Shown: piece by piece, positions 27,336 through 36,034 of the stretch
Position numbering within the stretch: position 1 is the first letter of the stretch
How the letters are laid out: each line of letters opens with the position of its first letter
The notes under the pieces: generated by a model
Database searches by the model: none
Seen by the model: only the letters and a program-made list of their open reading frames with translations
Told to the model about the DNA's origin: nothing
Made by a program: the position numbers and the translations under genes
IMG/VR virus record: IMGVR_UViG_3300017963_000313
Location: 1-55,807 of that record
Reading direction: 5' to 3' (one strand)
From: a virus
DNA: 55,807 nt

Positions 27336-28529
27336 TTATGTCATTTGGTTATACCTGTCTGCCCAAAATTCATTGGCAGAAGGGGTACCACTAGCGATAT
27401 TCGGGTCTCCACTATGAAGAACCGTAAAATCATTAAAGGTAGAATATGAATATGTAACACTCACATTACCACCACCAGCGTCACCACCACCATAATTCAC
27501 AGAAGCAAGTTTATTCTTAGTACCAAGGTAAATACGAGTACCTTCACAAGTAGCAATACGAATAGTGCGGTCTTGAAGATTACCACCATCCGAACAAGCT
27601 GCGGTGCCCGTAGTATAAATACCATTTTCTGTTGCGGCAACCATATCACCAGAAGTAGAAGTTACTTCGATTTCACAGGTTACTTCAACAGGGAACGTAA
27701 CATTACGAGTATAAGGACTTCTACGACCCAATTCATTAATCTCTTCACGACTAAAGTCGGTCGAAACAGTGATATTGGATACGTGGGCGTCATACTCACC
27801 AGCGTTACTTTCCTCATTAGTACCACTAGTTGAAATACCAAATACGTCTTGCGGGAGAATAGTCGCATCAGCATCAATAACAGAGCCGTTTACATCAGTG
27901 GTTAGACCAGTTGGTGTAAACTGCAAGTCCTGACGACGGTTAACACCACCAAGACCAATGGGCGAATCAGCACTAGCAGCACTGAAACCACCTTGGAAGG
28001 CAGGTGTTGGAAGATTGGGGTCGAGCAATCCATTAGGGTCAGGCATAGCAGCCCAAACCTTATCGTTGCCCACCAACGTAACATCTTCAGTAAAGTTACC
28101 ATCTACAGGGAATGTATAGGATACTGAATTAACAAACAAACCAGACATACCTACAACAGAACCGGGAGTGCCTTCAGCGGCATCAGAGGTGTCTGAAAAG
28201 ATAGATAGATTCACAAAACACTTGTCGGTAGAACGACCGGCAAGAGTTGGTATAACAGCATCTTCGGTTGCCATATGATAAATGAGAGGATAGCCATCGA
28301 GTACTTTAGACAGGGTTACTTCGATGTCTGGAATTTCTTCAATATTCTCATAAATCGACAACTGACCAAGTTCAAACACTTGCTCAAGATTAAAGTTAGT
28401 AGCAATACCGGCAGACTGTAGACCATGCACAACGCGAGCGGCTGGCATAGTATATGTCGCAGCGCTATCGCCCTGAATGCCTACTTGATGTGTAGCATAG
28501 TAAATTCTTTTATTATCACTACCTGCCAT
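27336..28529 (-). CDS. Major tail protein (tube subunit)
   Basis: 397 residues with GGAGACATAAAC before the ATG. Beta-rich and low in helix. It has its own promoter-like box and a strong terminator, as expected for a very highly expressed gene. VTFPVEVTCEIEVTSTSGDM and the preceding HVSNITVSTDFSREEINELG match the strand-loop pattern of long tail tube subunits, and the genomic place (after connector and tail terminator genes, before chaperone and tape measure) is the standard one. The C-terminal part (about 300-397) may be an added Ig-like domain. Alternative: another abundant virion protein. Confidence 0.78.
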   Translation of the reverse strand: MAGSDNKRIYYATHQVGIQGDSAATYTMPAARVVHGLQSAGIATNFNLEQVFELGQLSIYENIEEIPDIEVTLSKVLDGYPLIYHMATEDAVIPTLAGRSTDKCFVNLSIFSDTSDAAEGTPGSVVGMSGLFVNSVSYTFPVDGNFTEDVTLVGNDKVWAAMPDPNGLLDPNLPTPAFQGGFSAASADSPIGLGGVNRRQDLQFTPTGLTTDVNGSVIDADATILPQDVFGISTSGTNEESNAGEYDAHVSNITVSTDFSREEINELGRRSPYTRNVTFPVEVTCEIEVTSTSGDMVAATENGIYTTGTAACSDGGNLQDRTIRIATCEGTRIYLGTKNKLASVNYGGGDAGGGNVSVTYSYSTFNDFTVLHSGDPNIASGTPSANEFWADRYNQMT

Positions 28530-28567
28530 AGTTTATGTCTCCTTTAGAGATAAAGTGTATCTTAGAT

Positions 28568-28576
28568 ATTATACAC
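28568..28576 (-). promoter_or_regulatory. GTGTATAAT box upstream of the major tail gene
   Basis: Minus-strand GGTGTATAATATCTAAG, about 40 bases before the start codon. It shares GTGTATAATA with the boxes at 43143 and 50731. No good -35 hexamer lies 16-18 bases upstream, so it may serve a phage-specified sigma factor or work as an extended -10 element. Confidence 0.5.
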
Positions 28577-28584
28577 CTGGGGTA

Positions 28585-29565
28585 TTAAATATCACCCAAA
28601 ACCACCTCCATGGTGGTCCTGACTACTCCCTGGTGTAATTCGGGGTTAATTGACTCAACTTCTGATATAATAGCATCTTTCATATGGCAAGTTTTCCACC
28701 TATAACCCCCAACTGCCGAAGTTTCCACTAATGTAGGATACATTTTGGGGTTTGCCACACGGTCTCCATCAATATCTAGGGGATAGTCGCCGCTGGCTAT
28801 GAGGGCATTCACATCAAATAAATATATACCTTTATCACTCTGGGCTCTAATGGTATCCACAATATCATTACGGGTAAACCTATCTTGTGCCACAACATGG
28901 AATAGTACATCTTGTTCAATAACTAGAGAACCATTACCTAATTCATATCCACTAGACCTACCGCGAGGAACAGCCTCTAAAACAATAGCAGGTAACTGAA
29001 CACGATGCTGAGCACCCTGTGACCAATCACCACTACTGGTAAGGGCAAAATGAGAATCATCGGGCCGAAAACTATTATATTGGAGTTCTCTAAACCATGG
29101 GGCATCATCTGCTCTGTATACCTGAACATCTCTATAGGCGTATTGGGCTTCTACAGTAGCAGTAGTAGATTGAGCGGTATCAAAAATAATGCGTCCTAAC
29201 CCATAATTAACCGTATATTCAGAAGATGCTACGGGGGAACCACCAACCTGGACCGAAACACCGCTAGGATTATATGGGCCATCGCCTGTTGCCCCTAGAT
29301 AGTTAACTCCGGTTTCCCAAACCCAGTCTTTACGCACACCTTCCCAAACGGTACCGGCAGTATAGCTAGGGTCGTCCACTAGTCTTAAATCACTAAAATC
29401 TCCACCATAAGCACCACTAGTGGGCATAACAACATCTGTCCAGGCTCCAATAGCTAAATGGGCCCAATCGTAGTAGGTTTTTAGATTAACCTCTAGCTGG
29501 GACATTAGTTTGCTATCGCCGTAATGCTGTACTAATTTAAATCTTGTATAGTCTGCTCTAGTCAT
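28585..29565 (-). CDS. Hypothetical structural protein, possible tail terminator/completion protein
   Basis: 326 residues; start overlaps the previous stop (TAATG). The first 130 residues are beta-rich (LGATGDGPYNPSGVSVQVGG, TVNYGLGRIIFDTAQSTTATVEAQY, a small sandwich often found in phage neck proteins), and the C-terminal half (LVIEQDVLFHVVAQDRFTRNDIVDTI) resembles tail terminator proteins, which pair a strand with a helix. It lies immediately upstream of the major tail gene, where the tail terminator is normally found. Assignment by position and fold impression. Confidence 0.6.
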   Translation of the reverse strand: MTRADYTRFKLVQHYGDSKLMSQLEVNLKTYYDWAHLAIGAWTDVVMPTSGAYGGDFSDLRLVDDPSYTAGTVWEGVRKDWVWETGVNYLGATGDGPYNPSGVSVQVGGSPVASSEYTVNYGLGRIIFDTAQSTTATVEAQYAYRDVQVYRADDAPWFRELQYNSFRPDDSHFALTSSGDWSQGAQHRVQLPAIVLEAVPRGRSSGYELGNGSLVIEQDVLFHVVAQDRFTRNDIVDTIRAQSDKGIYLFDVNALIASGDYPLDIDGDRVANPKMYPTLVETSAVGGYRWKTCHMKDAIISEVESINPELHQGVVRTTMEVVLGDI

Positions 29566-30254
29566 TACATACTTACCGTTCTACTGAGTTCAGCATTGAT
29601 TATATTTTCCATACCGTCAATTGATTGTAGTACTGCTCTGTTTGCAAAATTATTATCATCTGTACCACGAAATTCCACAGGAACACTCCAACTCCCTTTC
29701 TGTACCATGATTTGACCACCCGCACGACCGCGACCAGGAGCAATATGATAATCTGAAATGATAACTTGGTCTCCACGAAGTAACAACCATTCTAGCCAGG
29801 GGAGGTTTTCTTTCTTCTCCGTCGTGAAGTTGGCAGTCCTACGTCTTAAAACATCTACCCATCCAGCCTTAAATATACCTATCTGTATTCCACCCTGAAT
29901 GCTATCACCAACTATTTTAATAGGTTTCAGAGTAACAAAAAGGCTTTGCACCCACACCTCAATGATGTCATCCATTCTTGCGGGACCATCTACCAAACCA
30001 AAGTGTTCACGTAAACTACCTGGGCCAGTTGCAACTAGAGCGGCATATTCAGGCTGTTCTTTAATGACCCTGCGTAACCACTCTTGTAATTGTTTTTTAA
30101 TTCTAGGAACAGCAGCACGAAAACCCTTATTTAGTTGTTGAGATATTGCATTAGCCAGTTTACGTCCAAGCACATCCCTCTCTGTACCGGCAACCTTAAT
30201 GCCAACATCTATACTAGCAAAATTTCTAAAGTTTGGCAATCCTCGACTGACCAT
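29565..30254 (-). CDS. Head-tail joining / tail completion protein (HK97 gp10-like)
   Basis: 229 residues from the ATG that overlaps the preceding stop (TAATG); a GTG 18 bases upstream is the alternative. Helical N-terminus (LANAISQQLNKGFRAAVPRIKKQLQEWL) followed by strands including GGIQIGIFKAGW and GDQVIISDYHIAPGRGRAGGQIMVQ. This is the layout of tail completion proteins of the HK97 gp10 type, which have a basic helical N-terminal part and a small beta domain. Its position between connector genes and the tail terminator candidate agrees. Confidence 0.62.
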   Translation of the reverse strand: MVSRGLPNFRNFASIDVGIKVAGTERDVLGRKLANAISQQLNKGFRAAVPRIKKQLQEWLRRVIKEQPEYAALVATGPGSLREHFGLVDGPARMDDIIEVWVQSLFVTLKPIKIVGDSIQGGIQIGIFKAGWVDVLRRRTANFTTEKKENLPWLEWLLLRGDQVIISDYHIAPGRGRAGGQIMVQKGSWSVPVEFRGTDDNNFANRAVLQSIDGMENIINAELSRTVSM

Positions 30255-30790
30255 TATGACATACGCTCCCACATTGTAATTACGTACTGCTCACCTATGC
30301 CACATAGATTGGGCTCGCCATCTCTTTGGAATCTGTGTTTTTCATAGTTAGACACATCGGTATTTAACAACACTGTCTTAGCCCGTTTAATCTTGGCGTA
30401 GGTAGTAATGTCTGAAATAGTTTGGGCAAAACCCCCAGGCGTCTGAGTGGTTCTATCTTGCCCACCAACATTAATCCAACTATCATAATCCCAAATAACC
30501 ATCATGTGAATTTCTTCGGTTTGTTCATCTCCAATACGGCCCGCCCCATTACACATAGGGCAAGTTTGACCATTTGGGAAAGGTATGGGACCACCACTTT
30601 TATACCTATTACCAGACTTGCGACCAATAGGATTATACGTACAATTAGTACACGCATTCCATTTGGTGACACCATAATCTAACAAACAAGGAGCACTACA
30701 CGCCCCCTCTTCTATGAGGGCATCAATCATGTTCTTATATATATTCTTAAATTCTTCGCTGATTATACCAGAAAAAGGATTAGTTGGCAT
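30254..30790 (-). CDS. Cysteine-rich structural protein (zinc-binding), head-tail region
   Basis: 178 residues from the ATG at 30790 with AGGTG upstream; a GTG at 30799 is possible. C-x3-C at ACSAPCL, then CTNC and CPMCNGAG provide a zinc-binding pattern reminiscent of the DnaJ-type C-x2-C-x-G-x-G repeat. The C-terminal half (EEIHMMVIWDYDSWINVGG, KIKRAKTVLLNTDVSNYEKHRFQRDGEPNLCG) is beta-rich and could be a connector or head completion domain. It overlaps the sulfotransferase gene by 11 bases, so the two are coupled. Confidence 0.62.
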   Translation of the reverse strand: MPTNPFSGIISEEFKNIYKNMIDALIEEGACSAPCLLDYGVTKWNACTNCTYNPIGRKSGNRYKSGGPIPFPNGQTCPMCNGAGRIGDEQTEEIHMMVIWDYDSWINVGGQDRTTQTPGGFAQTISDITTYAKIKRAKTVLLNTDVSNYEKHRFQRDGEPNLCGIGEQYVITMWERMS

Positions 30791-31622
30791 CTTCTTCACC
30801 TATCAAAACTGCATTACTAGCTGCTAAAGTATTAATATCTGCATATTTAGCATTGAGTTCTTGGATAATTGGTTCTGTTAATAGTTGTTTGGTTTGCTGT
30901 GGGGTAATGGGAGACTTGACCTTATGTAGGTTCATACCATAGTATGTGTCGTCCTCATGAGTAATTTGTCTGACGTTCTGTGTATCGTATTTAAACTTTG
31001 GTAGTTCTAACCCTGTATGAATACTGTCTAATACTGTGTCTGGATGATTAATGAATAATTCATAAGGAACTATCATAAGCCTATCTTCTTTTCTCTGTAT
31101 GGCATCTCTGACAATATTAATCGGATGACCAACCATACCAGCATCACTAAACCAAGCTTTAATTCTACCTTCTATTGTCACCTGGGAGGCTATCTCTGTT
31201 TCTCCACCATATGCCCAATCAACTCCTTTATTCCTATACAAGTGTTCAAAAGATGACCCAATATCGGCCACATTTCTTACCATCATGATAACAGTAATCT
31301 TCTCTTCCAAACACTGTTCTACTTCCTCAATATAGCGGGGCCAGCTACGATTCTTCTCAAATATTACCCTACCTCCCTCAAATTCGTCTTTAAAGTATCC
31401 ACGTAAAAATCCCCCCATGGCGTTAACTATGCGGGGTTTTACTGTCTCTAATCCCTCGGCCTGAAATTCGGAAAACCCTTTCCAGGCATTCTGAGTGTTA
31501 ATAAATAGTTCAATTAGTCCGCTAGTCGGAGTTACGTGGTGTGCTGGGTTTTGCCCTAACACATTCATTAATAGTGTCGAGCCACTCCGTGGTAAGCCCG
31601 CCACGAACACCATTCTTCCCAT
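30780..31622 (-). CDS. Sulfotransferase (PAPS-dependent family)
   Basis: 280 residues, AAGGATAGGAC upstream. The family moves sulfate from PAPS to hydroxyls or amines of sugars, proteins or lipids. The 5'-phosphosulfate loop is plain: FVAGLPRSGSTLLMNVLG (6-23), and the 3'-phosphate motif appears as MMVRNVADIGSSFEHLYR (about 113-130, with Arg and Ser at the expected places). The C-terminal part includes VPYELFINHPDTVL, matching the 'Y-E-x-L' strand seen in this family. It has no signal peptide, so it acts in the host cytoplasm. It sits within the virion structural operon, between a fibre module and head-tail genes, which suggests the target is a virion protein or glycan on it. Confidence 0.88.
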   Translation of the reverse strand: MGRMVFVAGLPRSGSTLLMNVLGQNPAHHVTPTSGLIELFINTQNAWKGFSEFQAEGLETVKPRIVNAMGGFLRGYFKDEFEGGRVIFEKNRSWPRYIEEVEQCLEEKITVIMMVRNVADIGSSFEHLYRNKGVDWAYGGETEIASQVTIEGRIKAWFSDAGMVGHPINIVRDAIQRKEDRLMIVPYELFINHPDTVLDSIHTGLELPKFKYDTQNVRQITHEDDTYYGMNLHKVKSPITPQQTKQLLTEPIIQELNAKYADINTLAASNAVLIGEEDAN

Positions 31623-31642
31623 GTCCTATCCTTATTTATATA

Positions 31643-31963
31643 TTATAGTATGCCTTGAGCCTTTCCAACGATTTCAAGGGCGTCAATCACACCATCAACG
31701 ACATCATTAATATCACTATTAGCCGCTGATAATTGTTCAAGACTATTAATGCTTACTAGTTTTCTGTCTTCAGATACATCACTCAGTTCCCACGTATCGT
31801 TATCGCTATTGTGCCTACCTTTAATAAAGACTGCATCAGCACATGTGTCTCTGTCTGGATGTGCAGAAATAATTAATTCTTTTAAATACCACTTATCATA
31901 GGTCACTTCAGGCTGGGCGGGTTTAGTACTTGTACTTTCCGCATCAATTTTTTTAAAACCCAT
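31643..31963 (-). CDS. Small structural or fibre-associated protein (106 aa)
   Basis: 106 residues, AAAAGGATAAATA upstream. A Ser/Thr/Pro-rich N-terminus is followed by KWYLKELIISAHPDRDTCADAVF and a C-terminal helix pair (SLEQLSAANSDINDVVDGV). The gene follows the 732-residue fibre gene and may be a fibre assembly partner or a minor capsid component. No family recognised. Confidence 0.58.
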   Translation of the reverse strand: MGFKKIDAESTSTKPAQPEVTYDKWYLKELIISAHPDRDTCADAVFIKGRHNSDNDTWELSDVSEDRKLVSINSLEQLSAANSDINDVVDGVIDALEIVGKAQGIL

Positions 31964-31974
31964 TATTTATCCTT

Positions 31975-34173
31975 TTATGTATATTTGACTTCGGTTGCTA
32001 AAACATGTGCCACCCAATTAACTTGTACTCCAGATGCTACATTATTACTTACCTGTATGGCTAGCGAATTATTACTGTTATCGCCCGATACTTGTGCTAA
32101 GTACGAAGCGGCATCTGTAGCAACAGAGGTTAATGCTTGTGGACTGCCGCCAACTAACGATACTGTACTACCAGAACGTTTAATAACACCTTCTCCTGTA
32201 AACCCAAAGGCAACATCAGCATCCCGTTCCTGACCGACTAACAGGATACTAAATACCCAACTTGTGTCTTGAGGAATAGTAAGTAATTTAGAGGAACCGT
32301 CTAAAAATAGCTCTGTCCAACTAGTGTCTGAGTGTGTCACATCATTTCTAGCAACAAACCGCGAAGATTGTGCTTCACCTCTACCCCCGGTAAAACTTCC
32401 AGCAGCAAAAGCCTGTTGTGCAAATTTATCTGTTTGAGCACGAGTACCGCCTAAAATAGTTCCATATTTTTCAGAATCCGCAACAGTATTTCTAGAACCA
32501 CCAACAATAGTGGCATAATCAGAAGCACGAGAAGTGCTATATACACGATGTTGGAAACCACCAATAACTGTAGTTCTATATGCATCATATAATTTTTGGT
32601 TTTTGCCAAATACAATTTGTGATGCGGCACCAACTCTACTATTGGCATCAACTCCAACCATAATACAGTCTGTACTATTGACCGTTCCATTATATGAACC
32701 AATAATAGTAGTAGACGTTGAGCTTGCAGTATTTCCACGGCCACCCAAGATAACCGCTCTTTTACCAGTAGCCGTATTGTTGTATCCACCAGCAATAAAT
32801 GTGTAGTCGCCATATGCTTGATTGCCAGAACCACCAGCAATGACAGAATATTTACCACTAGCCACCTGATTATTAGCACTTCTTTGCATTTGTAAGTCAA
32901 CAGCACCTTCACCTCTGGCGTTACCACCATCGTCCAACATAAATGCACCATCACCATTAGGCTTCAATACCATATCTTGATTCGTAACATTAGAGGTAAT
33001 GATATAGCTTCCCATGTTCAAATTAGCACCCAGTGTTGGGGTAGGGTCTTCAATAAGGCCTGTAATACCACCGCCCCCACCACTAGCCAAGTCTACAATA
33101 CCCTGAACACTAATACGTCGTAGGGTTCCAGGGCTATCTGTCATACCCGTACCAGTAATAGCAATGAGAAAATCGCCAGTAGTAGCTGCTACTAGAGTTT
33201 GCCCCATGATATCAACATCTAAAGTACTACTAGTAGTAAGGTCTCCACCACCAGCTAATCCAGTACCCGACAAAATAAATACGCTAGAATGGTCTGTATG
33301 TTCATCAGACAAATAGTTTTGTAAGATATTATGGTCAATGCCCGTAGCATCTGCCGATAGGGTTATATTACCATCAATAGTACCCCCACCTTTTACTCCG
33401 CTGGCTCCGATAACAGACACAGCCGTATGGTCTATATGTTCGTTAGAAACAAAATTAGTAGTTTGGTCATGGTCTACATCTGAGTGATTTAAAGAAATGG
33501 TGCGAGATACATCAATATAACCACCTCCAGATAAAATACCGTCCCCGGTTACAAAAACAGTACTATGGTCTATATGCTCATTAGCCACATAATTCTGTAG
33601 GCTATCGTGGTCAATGCCCGTAGCATCTGCCGACAATGTAATATTACCATCAATAGTGCCTCCACCCTGGACACCACTAGCGCCTGTAACAGATACCGTA
33701 GTGTGGTCTATATGCTCATTGGACACATAGTTGGAAAGAGCATCATGGTCTATTTCAGAAGGTACATATACAAAGGTTAAGTCATTGGCATTCTCTATAA
33801 TGTTAATACCTGTCTCTGGAATAAAAGAGCGGAATTCTAAATCCACACCTGTCTTCTGTTTGAAAACACCAGAACCCGTACCCTGATTAGATGCCGTATT
33901 AGCTTGACCAGCACTTCCACCAAGGGCATCAATAGCCTGTTTAACACGCAGTCCCGTAAATAGTTTGGGGGCAATGCCCGTACCGGCTTCGGCTTCGGCC
34001 TGTGTGATAATATCTGTACCTTGACCGGGACCATCCCCAGTATTAGAACTAAGGAGGGAATCAACTATATCAGTTAGTTGGTCGTTAAGAACAACCGCTG
34101 TAATATCGCCAGCATTATTTGTTGCAATATTAGCATCAATATCTGTATTTAGGTCTGCTCTACTCTTTGCCAT
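31975..34173 (-). CDS. Fibre protein with His-rich triple-beta repeats and beta-roll repeats
   Basis: 732 residues; start overlaps the previous stop (TAATG). Modules: an N-terminal helical adaptor (1-110, including LNDQLTDIVDSLL), four 46-residue repeats (142-325) each opening DHD-x4-NYV-x-NEHIDH, a Gly-rich linker, a beta-roll (430-580) with units of the type xxIAGGxxNxAxGxY resembling trimeric adhesin head repeats, and a C-terminal domain. The His-x-x-His pairs resemble the metal-binding His of trimeric phage fibres. It should be a trimeric fibre. Because it lies between capsid and connector genes, it might be attached to the head or neck instead of the tail tip. Confidence 0.83.
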   Translation of the reverse strand: MAKSRADLNTDIDANIATNNAGDITAVVLNDQLTDIVDSLLSSNTGDGPGQGTDIITQAEAEAGTGIAPKLFTGLRVKQAIDALGGSAGQANTASNQGTGSGVFKQKTGVDLEFRSFIPETGINIIENANDLTFVYVPSEIDHDALSNYVSNEHIDHTTVSVTGASGVQGGGTIDGNITLSADATGIDHDSLQNYVANEHIDHSTVFVTGDGILSGGGYIDVSRTISLNHSDVDHDQTTNFVSNEHIDHTAVSVIGASGVKGGGTIDGNITLSADATGIDHNILQNYLSDEHTDHSSVFILSGTGLAGGGDLTTSSTLDVDIMGQTLVAATTGDFLIAITGTGMTDSPGTLRRISVQGIVDLASGGGGGITGLIEDPTPTLGANLNMGSYIITSNVTNQDMVLKPNGDGAFMLDDGGNARGEGAVDLQMQRSANNQVASGKYSVIAGGSGNQAYGDYTFIAGGYNNTATGKRAVILGGRGNTASSTSTTIIGSYNGTVNSTDCIMVGVDANSRVGAASQIVFGKNQKLYDAYRTTVIGGFQHRVYSTSRASDYATIVGGSRNTVADSEKYGTILGGTRAQTDKFAQQAFAAGSFTGGRGEAQSSRFVARNDVTHSDTSWTELFLDGSSKLLTIPQDTSWVFSILLVGQERDADVAFGFTGEGVIKRSGSTVSLVGGSPQALTSVATDAASYLAQVSGDNSNNSLAIQVSNNVASGVQVNWVAHVLATEVKYT
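33199..33750 (-). repeat. Four tandem 138-bp fibre repeats
   Basis: Residues 142-325 of the fibre protein; DHD/DHN openings fall at 142, 188, 234 and 280, an exact 46-residue period. Copies 1 and 3 are nearly identical in protein and DNA, as are parts separated by 276 bases, which would allow copy-number change by recombination. Confidence 0.85.
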
Positions 34174-35120
34174 TATAAATCACCATATGTTAGTGCGGTT
34201 CCACTGTTGTATAGGAATTCTTTTTCGTCATCTGTTATTAGTCTGGACCAGTATGCCGCTTCATCTACATAACCATCAACAGCAAATGTAACATCAATAT
34301 TGCCATTGGAACCCATTGTAAAATCACCCGTTCCTTCAAACACTCCACCAGAATGTGCAGCAGTAGTATATCCACCTATTGGGTCGCCAGCCTTTGTTAC
34401 TGAAATTTTTACCAAGTCGTTTACAGAATCATATGCTCCTACTACAAAGTACCATGTTTCTACTAGGGGCGAGGTTGGGTGTTGCGCTCTACCTAAACCT
34501 GCAAAAGTACCATCGCTAGTTACGTTAAATTCTAATTTTTGTCCTACTGTATTCATTTGCAATAACCACTCTCTTTGGTCTCCAGCAGGCAACCAAATAC
34601 CAGCTATACTTTGAAAACTAGTAAGACTACCTGTTTTAAACTTAACCCAACACGCAAAAGTAAAGTCCGAATTACCGGGGGATAGGTCGTTAGCTGAAAG
34701 AGAGTGTATAAGTGTGTCATTGCTACCACGAGTAAATTCTACGGCATAATTAACACCATCGGCCCCAGTATCTCTGCCCGGAGCAGTAGCCACAATCGTC
34801 ATATCTAAACCGTCATGACTATCTACTCTATTTGAAGTACCGTCTTCTTCTAGTCCCCAATAGGCAACCATTCCCGTTTTAATAGAGTCTGCGCTAGCCA
34901 ACATGCCCCCTTTATAATAGCGAGGGTCGTCAAATCTATCTTGTAATGCTGTTGGAGTACCAGTTAGCCATACGTCACACACATTATTTGAAGCAATATC
35001 TAGTGGACTATAACGTGCAAAATCAGACCTATTATGACCAAAGCCATGCATAGTAATGGCTCCGTGGGTCGCGTTTGTGTTTTGGGTACCACTGGTATCA
35101 AAAATATCTAAAACTGTCAT
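34173..35120 (-). CDS. LamG-like lectin with N-terminal adaptor domain (paralog A)
   Basis: 315 residues; TAATG overlap with the gene before it. An N-terminal domain (1-75: LDIFDTSGTQN, ATHGAITMHGFGHNRSDFAR, DRFDDPRYYKGG) is shared with the next two upstream genes. A LamG domain follows (about 85-305): MVAYWGLEEDGTSNRVDSHDG, SDFTFACWVKFKTG, TWYFVVGAYDS and the closing AAYWSRLITDDEKEFLYNSG. LamG folds bind sugars or act as adhesion modules. Likely a head or neck fibre tip or decoration. Confidence 0.82.
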   Translation of the reverse strand: MTVLDIFDTSGTQNTNATHGAITMHGFGHNRSDFARYSPLDIASNNVCDVWLTGTPTALQDRFDDPRYYKGGMLASADSIKTGMVAYWGLEEDGTSNRVDSHDGLDMTIVATAPGRDTGADGVNYAVEFTRGSNDTLIHSLSANDLSPGNSDFTFACWVKFKTGSLTSFQSIAGIWLPAGDQREWLLQMNTVGQKLEFNVTSDGTFAGLGRAQHPTSPLVETWYFVVGAYDSVNDLVKISVTKAGDPIGGYTTAAHSGGVFEGTGDFTMGSNGNIDVTFAVDGYVDEAAYWSRLITDDEKEFLYNSGTALTYGDL

Positions 35121-36034
35121 TACAAGTCACTATATGTTAGTGGTATTCCTCCGTTGTATAGTGCGGTTTTTTCTGCTTCGTTTAATAGTCTAGACCAAAA
35201 AGCCGCTTCGTCTATGTATGCATCTGCTTGGTCTCCTAGGTTTGAGTCTGCCCCAATAACAAAAGAGGCCAATCCCTCATAAACCCCATCGGCAAAGCTC
35301 TCTGTAGTATAGTCGCCACCGTCTACAGAAATCTTCATTAAATCATTATTGGAGTCATAAGAACCTATCACTAAATACCAAGTGTCTGCCGATAAAGAAG
35401 TACCATGAGATACGACACCATTTCCAGAGTCAGTACCATCTGGACTAATTTGCATTTTGATGTCACCGTCTCCTGCTCCATCATAATATATCTTCCACTC
35501 TCTGTTTGCCGGTGATACCCATATACCAGAAATTACTTGTGTTTCACTAATGTTGGCAGCTTTAAGATATATCCAACAGGCAAACGTAAAATCACTATCT
35601 CCGGGAGATACTCCATTAGTTGGAGAAAAGCTAGGAAGATTATTAGCACCACGAACAAGATTAATAGCATAATTCACACCATCTTTACTCAATACTCTGG
35701 CAGCATCAACAATAAGGCTTAAATCATTACTTCCATGAGAATCAAATCTTGTAGAGGACGCTTCTTCAAAAGCCCAATATGAAAGTAATCCAGTCGTTAA
35801 ATCAACAACACCATTTTCACTACCCTTATAATATCTAGGATTATCAAATCTATCTTCGATATTAGTTGGATTACCAGTTGTCCAAATTGTACCCACATCA
35901 GATGTAGGTGTAGTATTTGGAACCAGCCTTGCAAAGTCTGACCTGTTATGGCCAAATCCATGCATGGTAATGCCGCCATGTGTGGCCGTAGTATTTTGAG
36001 TGCCACTAGTATCAAAAATATCTAATGAAACCAT
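35120..36034 (-). CDS. LamG-like lectin with N-terminal adaptor domain (paralog B)
   Basis: 304 residues, TAATG overlap on both sides. Same two-domain plan as paralog A: LDIFDTSGTQNTTATHG, GITMHGFGHNRSDFAR and DRFDNPRYYKG, then LLSYWAFEEASSTRFDSHG, SDFTFACWIYLKAA, TWYLVIGSYDS and EAAFWSRLLNEAEKTALYNGG. The adaptor domains are near-identical while the LamG domains have diverged, as expected after tandem duplication followed by diversification of the binding part. Confidence 0.82.
   Translation of the reverse strand: MVSLDIFDTSGTQNTTATHGGITMHGFGHNRSDFARLVPNTTPTSDVGTIWTTGNPTNIEDRFDNPRYYKGSENGVVDLTTGLLSYWAFEEASSTRFDSHGSNDLSLIVDAARVLSKDGVNYAINLVRGANNLPSFSPTNGVSPGDSDFTFACWIYLKAANISETQVISGIWVSPANREWKIYYDGAGDGDIKMQISPDGTDSGNGVVSHGTSLSADTWYLVIGSYDSNNDLMKISVDGGDYTTESFADGVYEGLASFVIGADSNLGDQADAYIDEAAFWSRLLNEAEKTALYNGGIPLTYSDL

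Noticed and set aside
31622-31645. TATAAATA on the minus strand upstream of the sulfotransferase gene, like a T4 late promoter
   Set aside because: It is a single match in AT-rich DNA, overlaps the stop of the previous gene, and is not repeated before other late genes.
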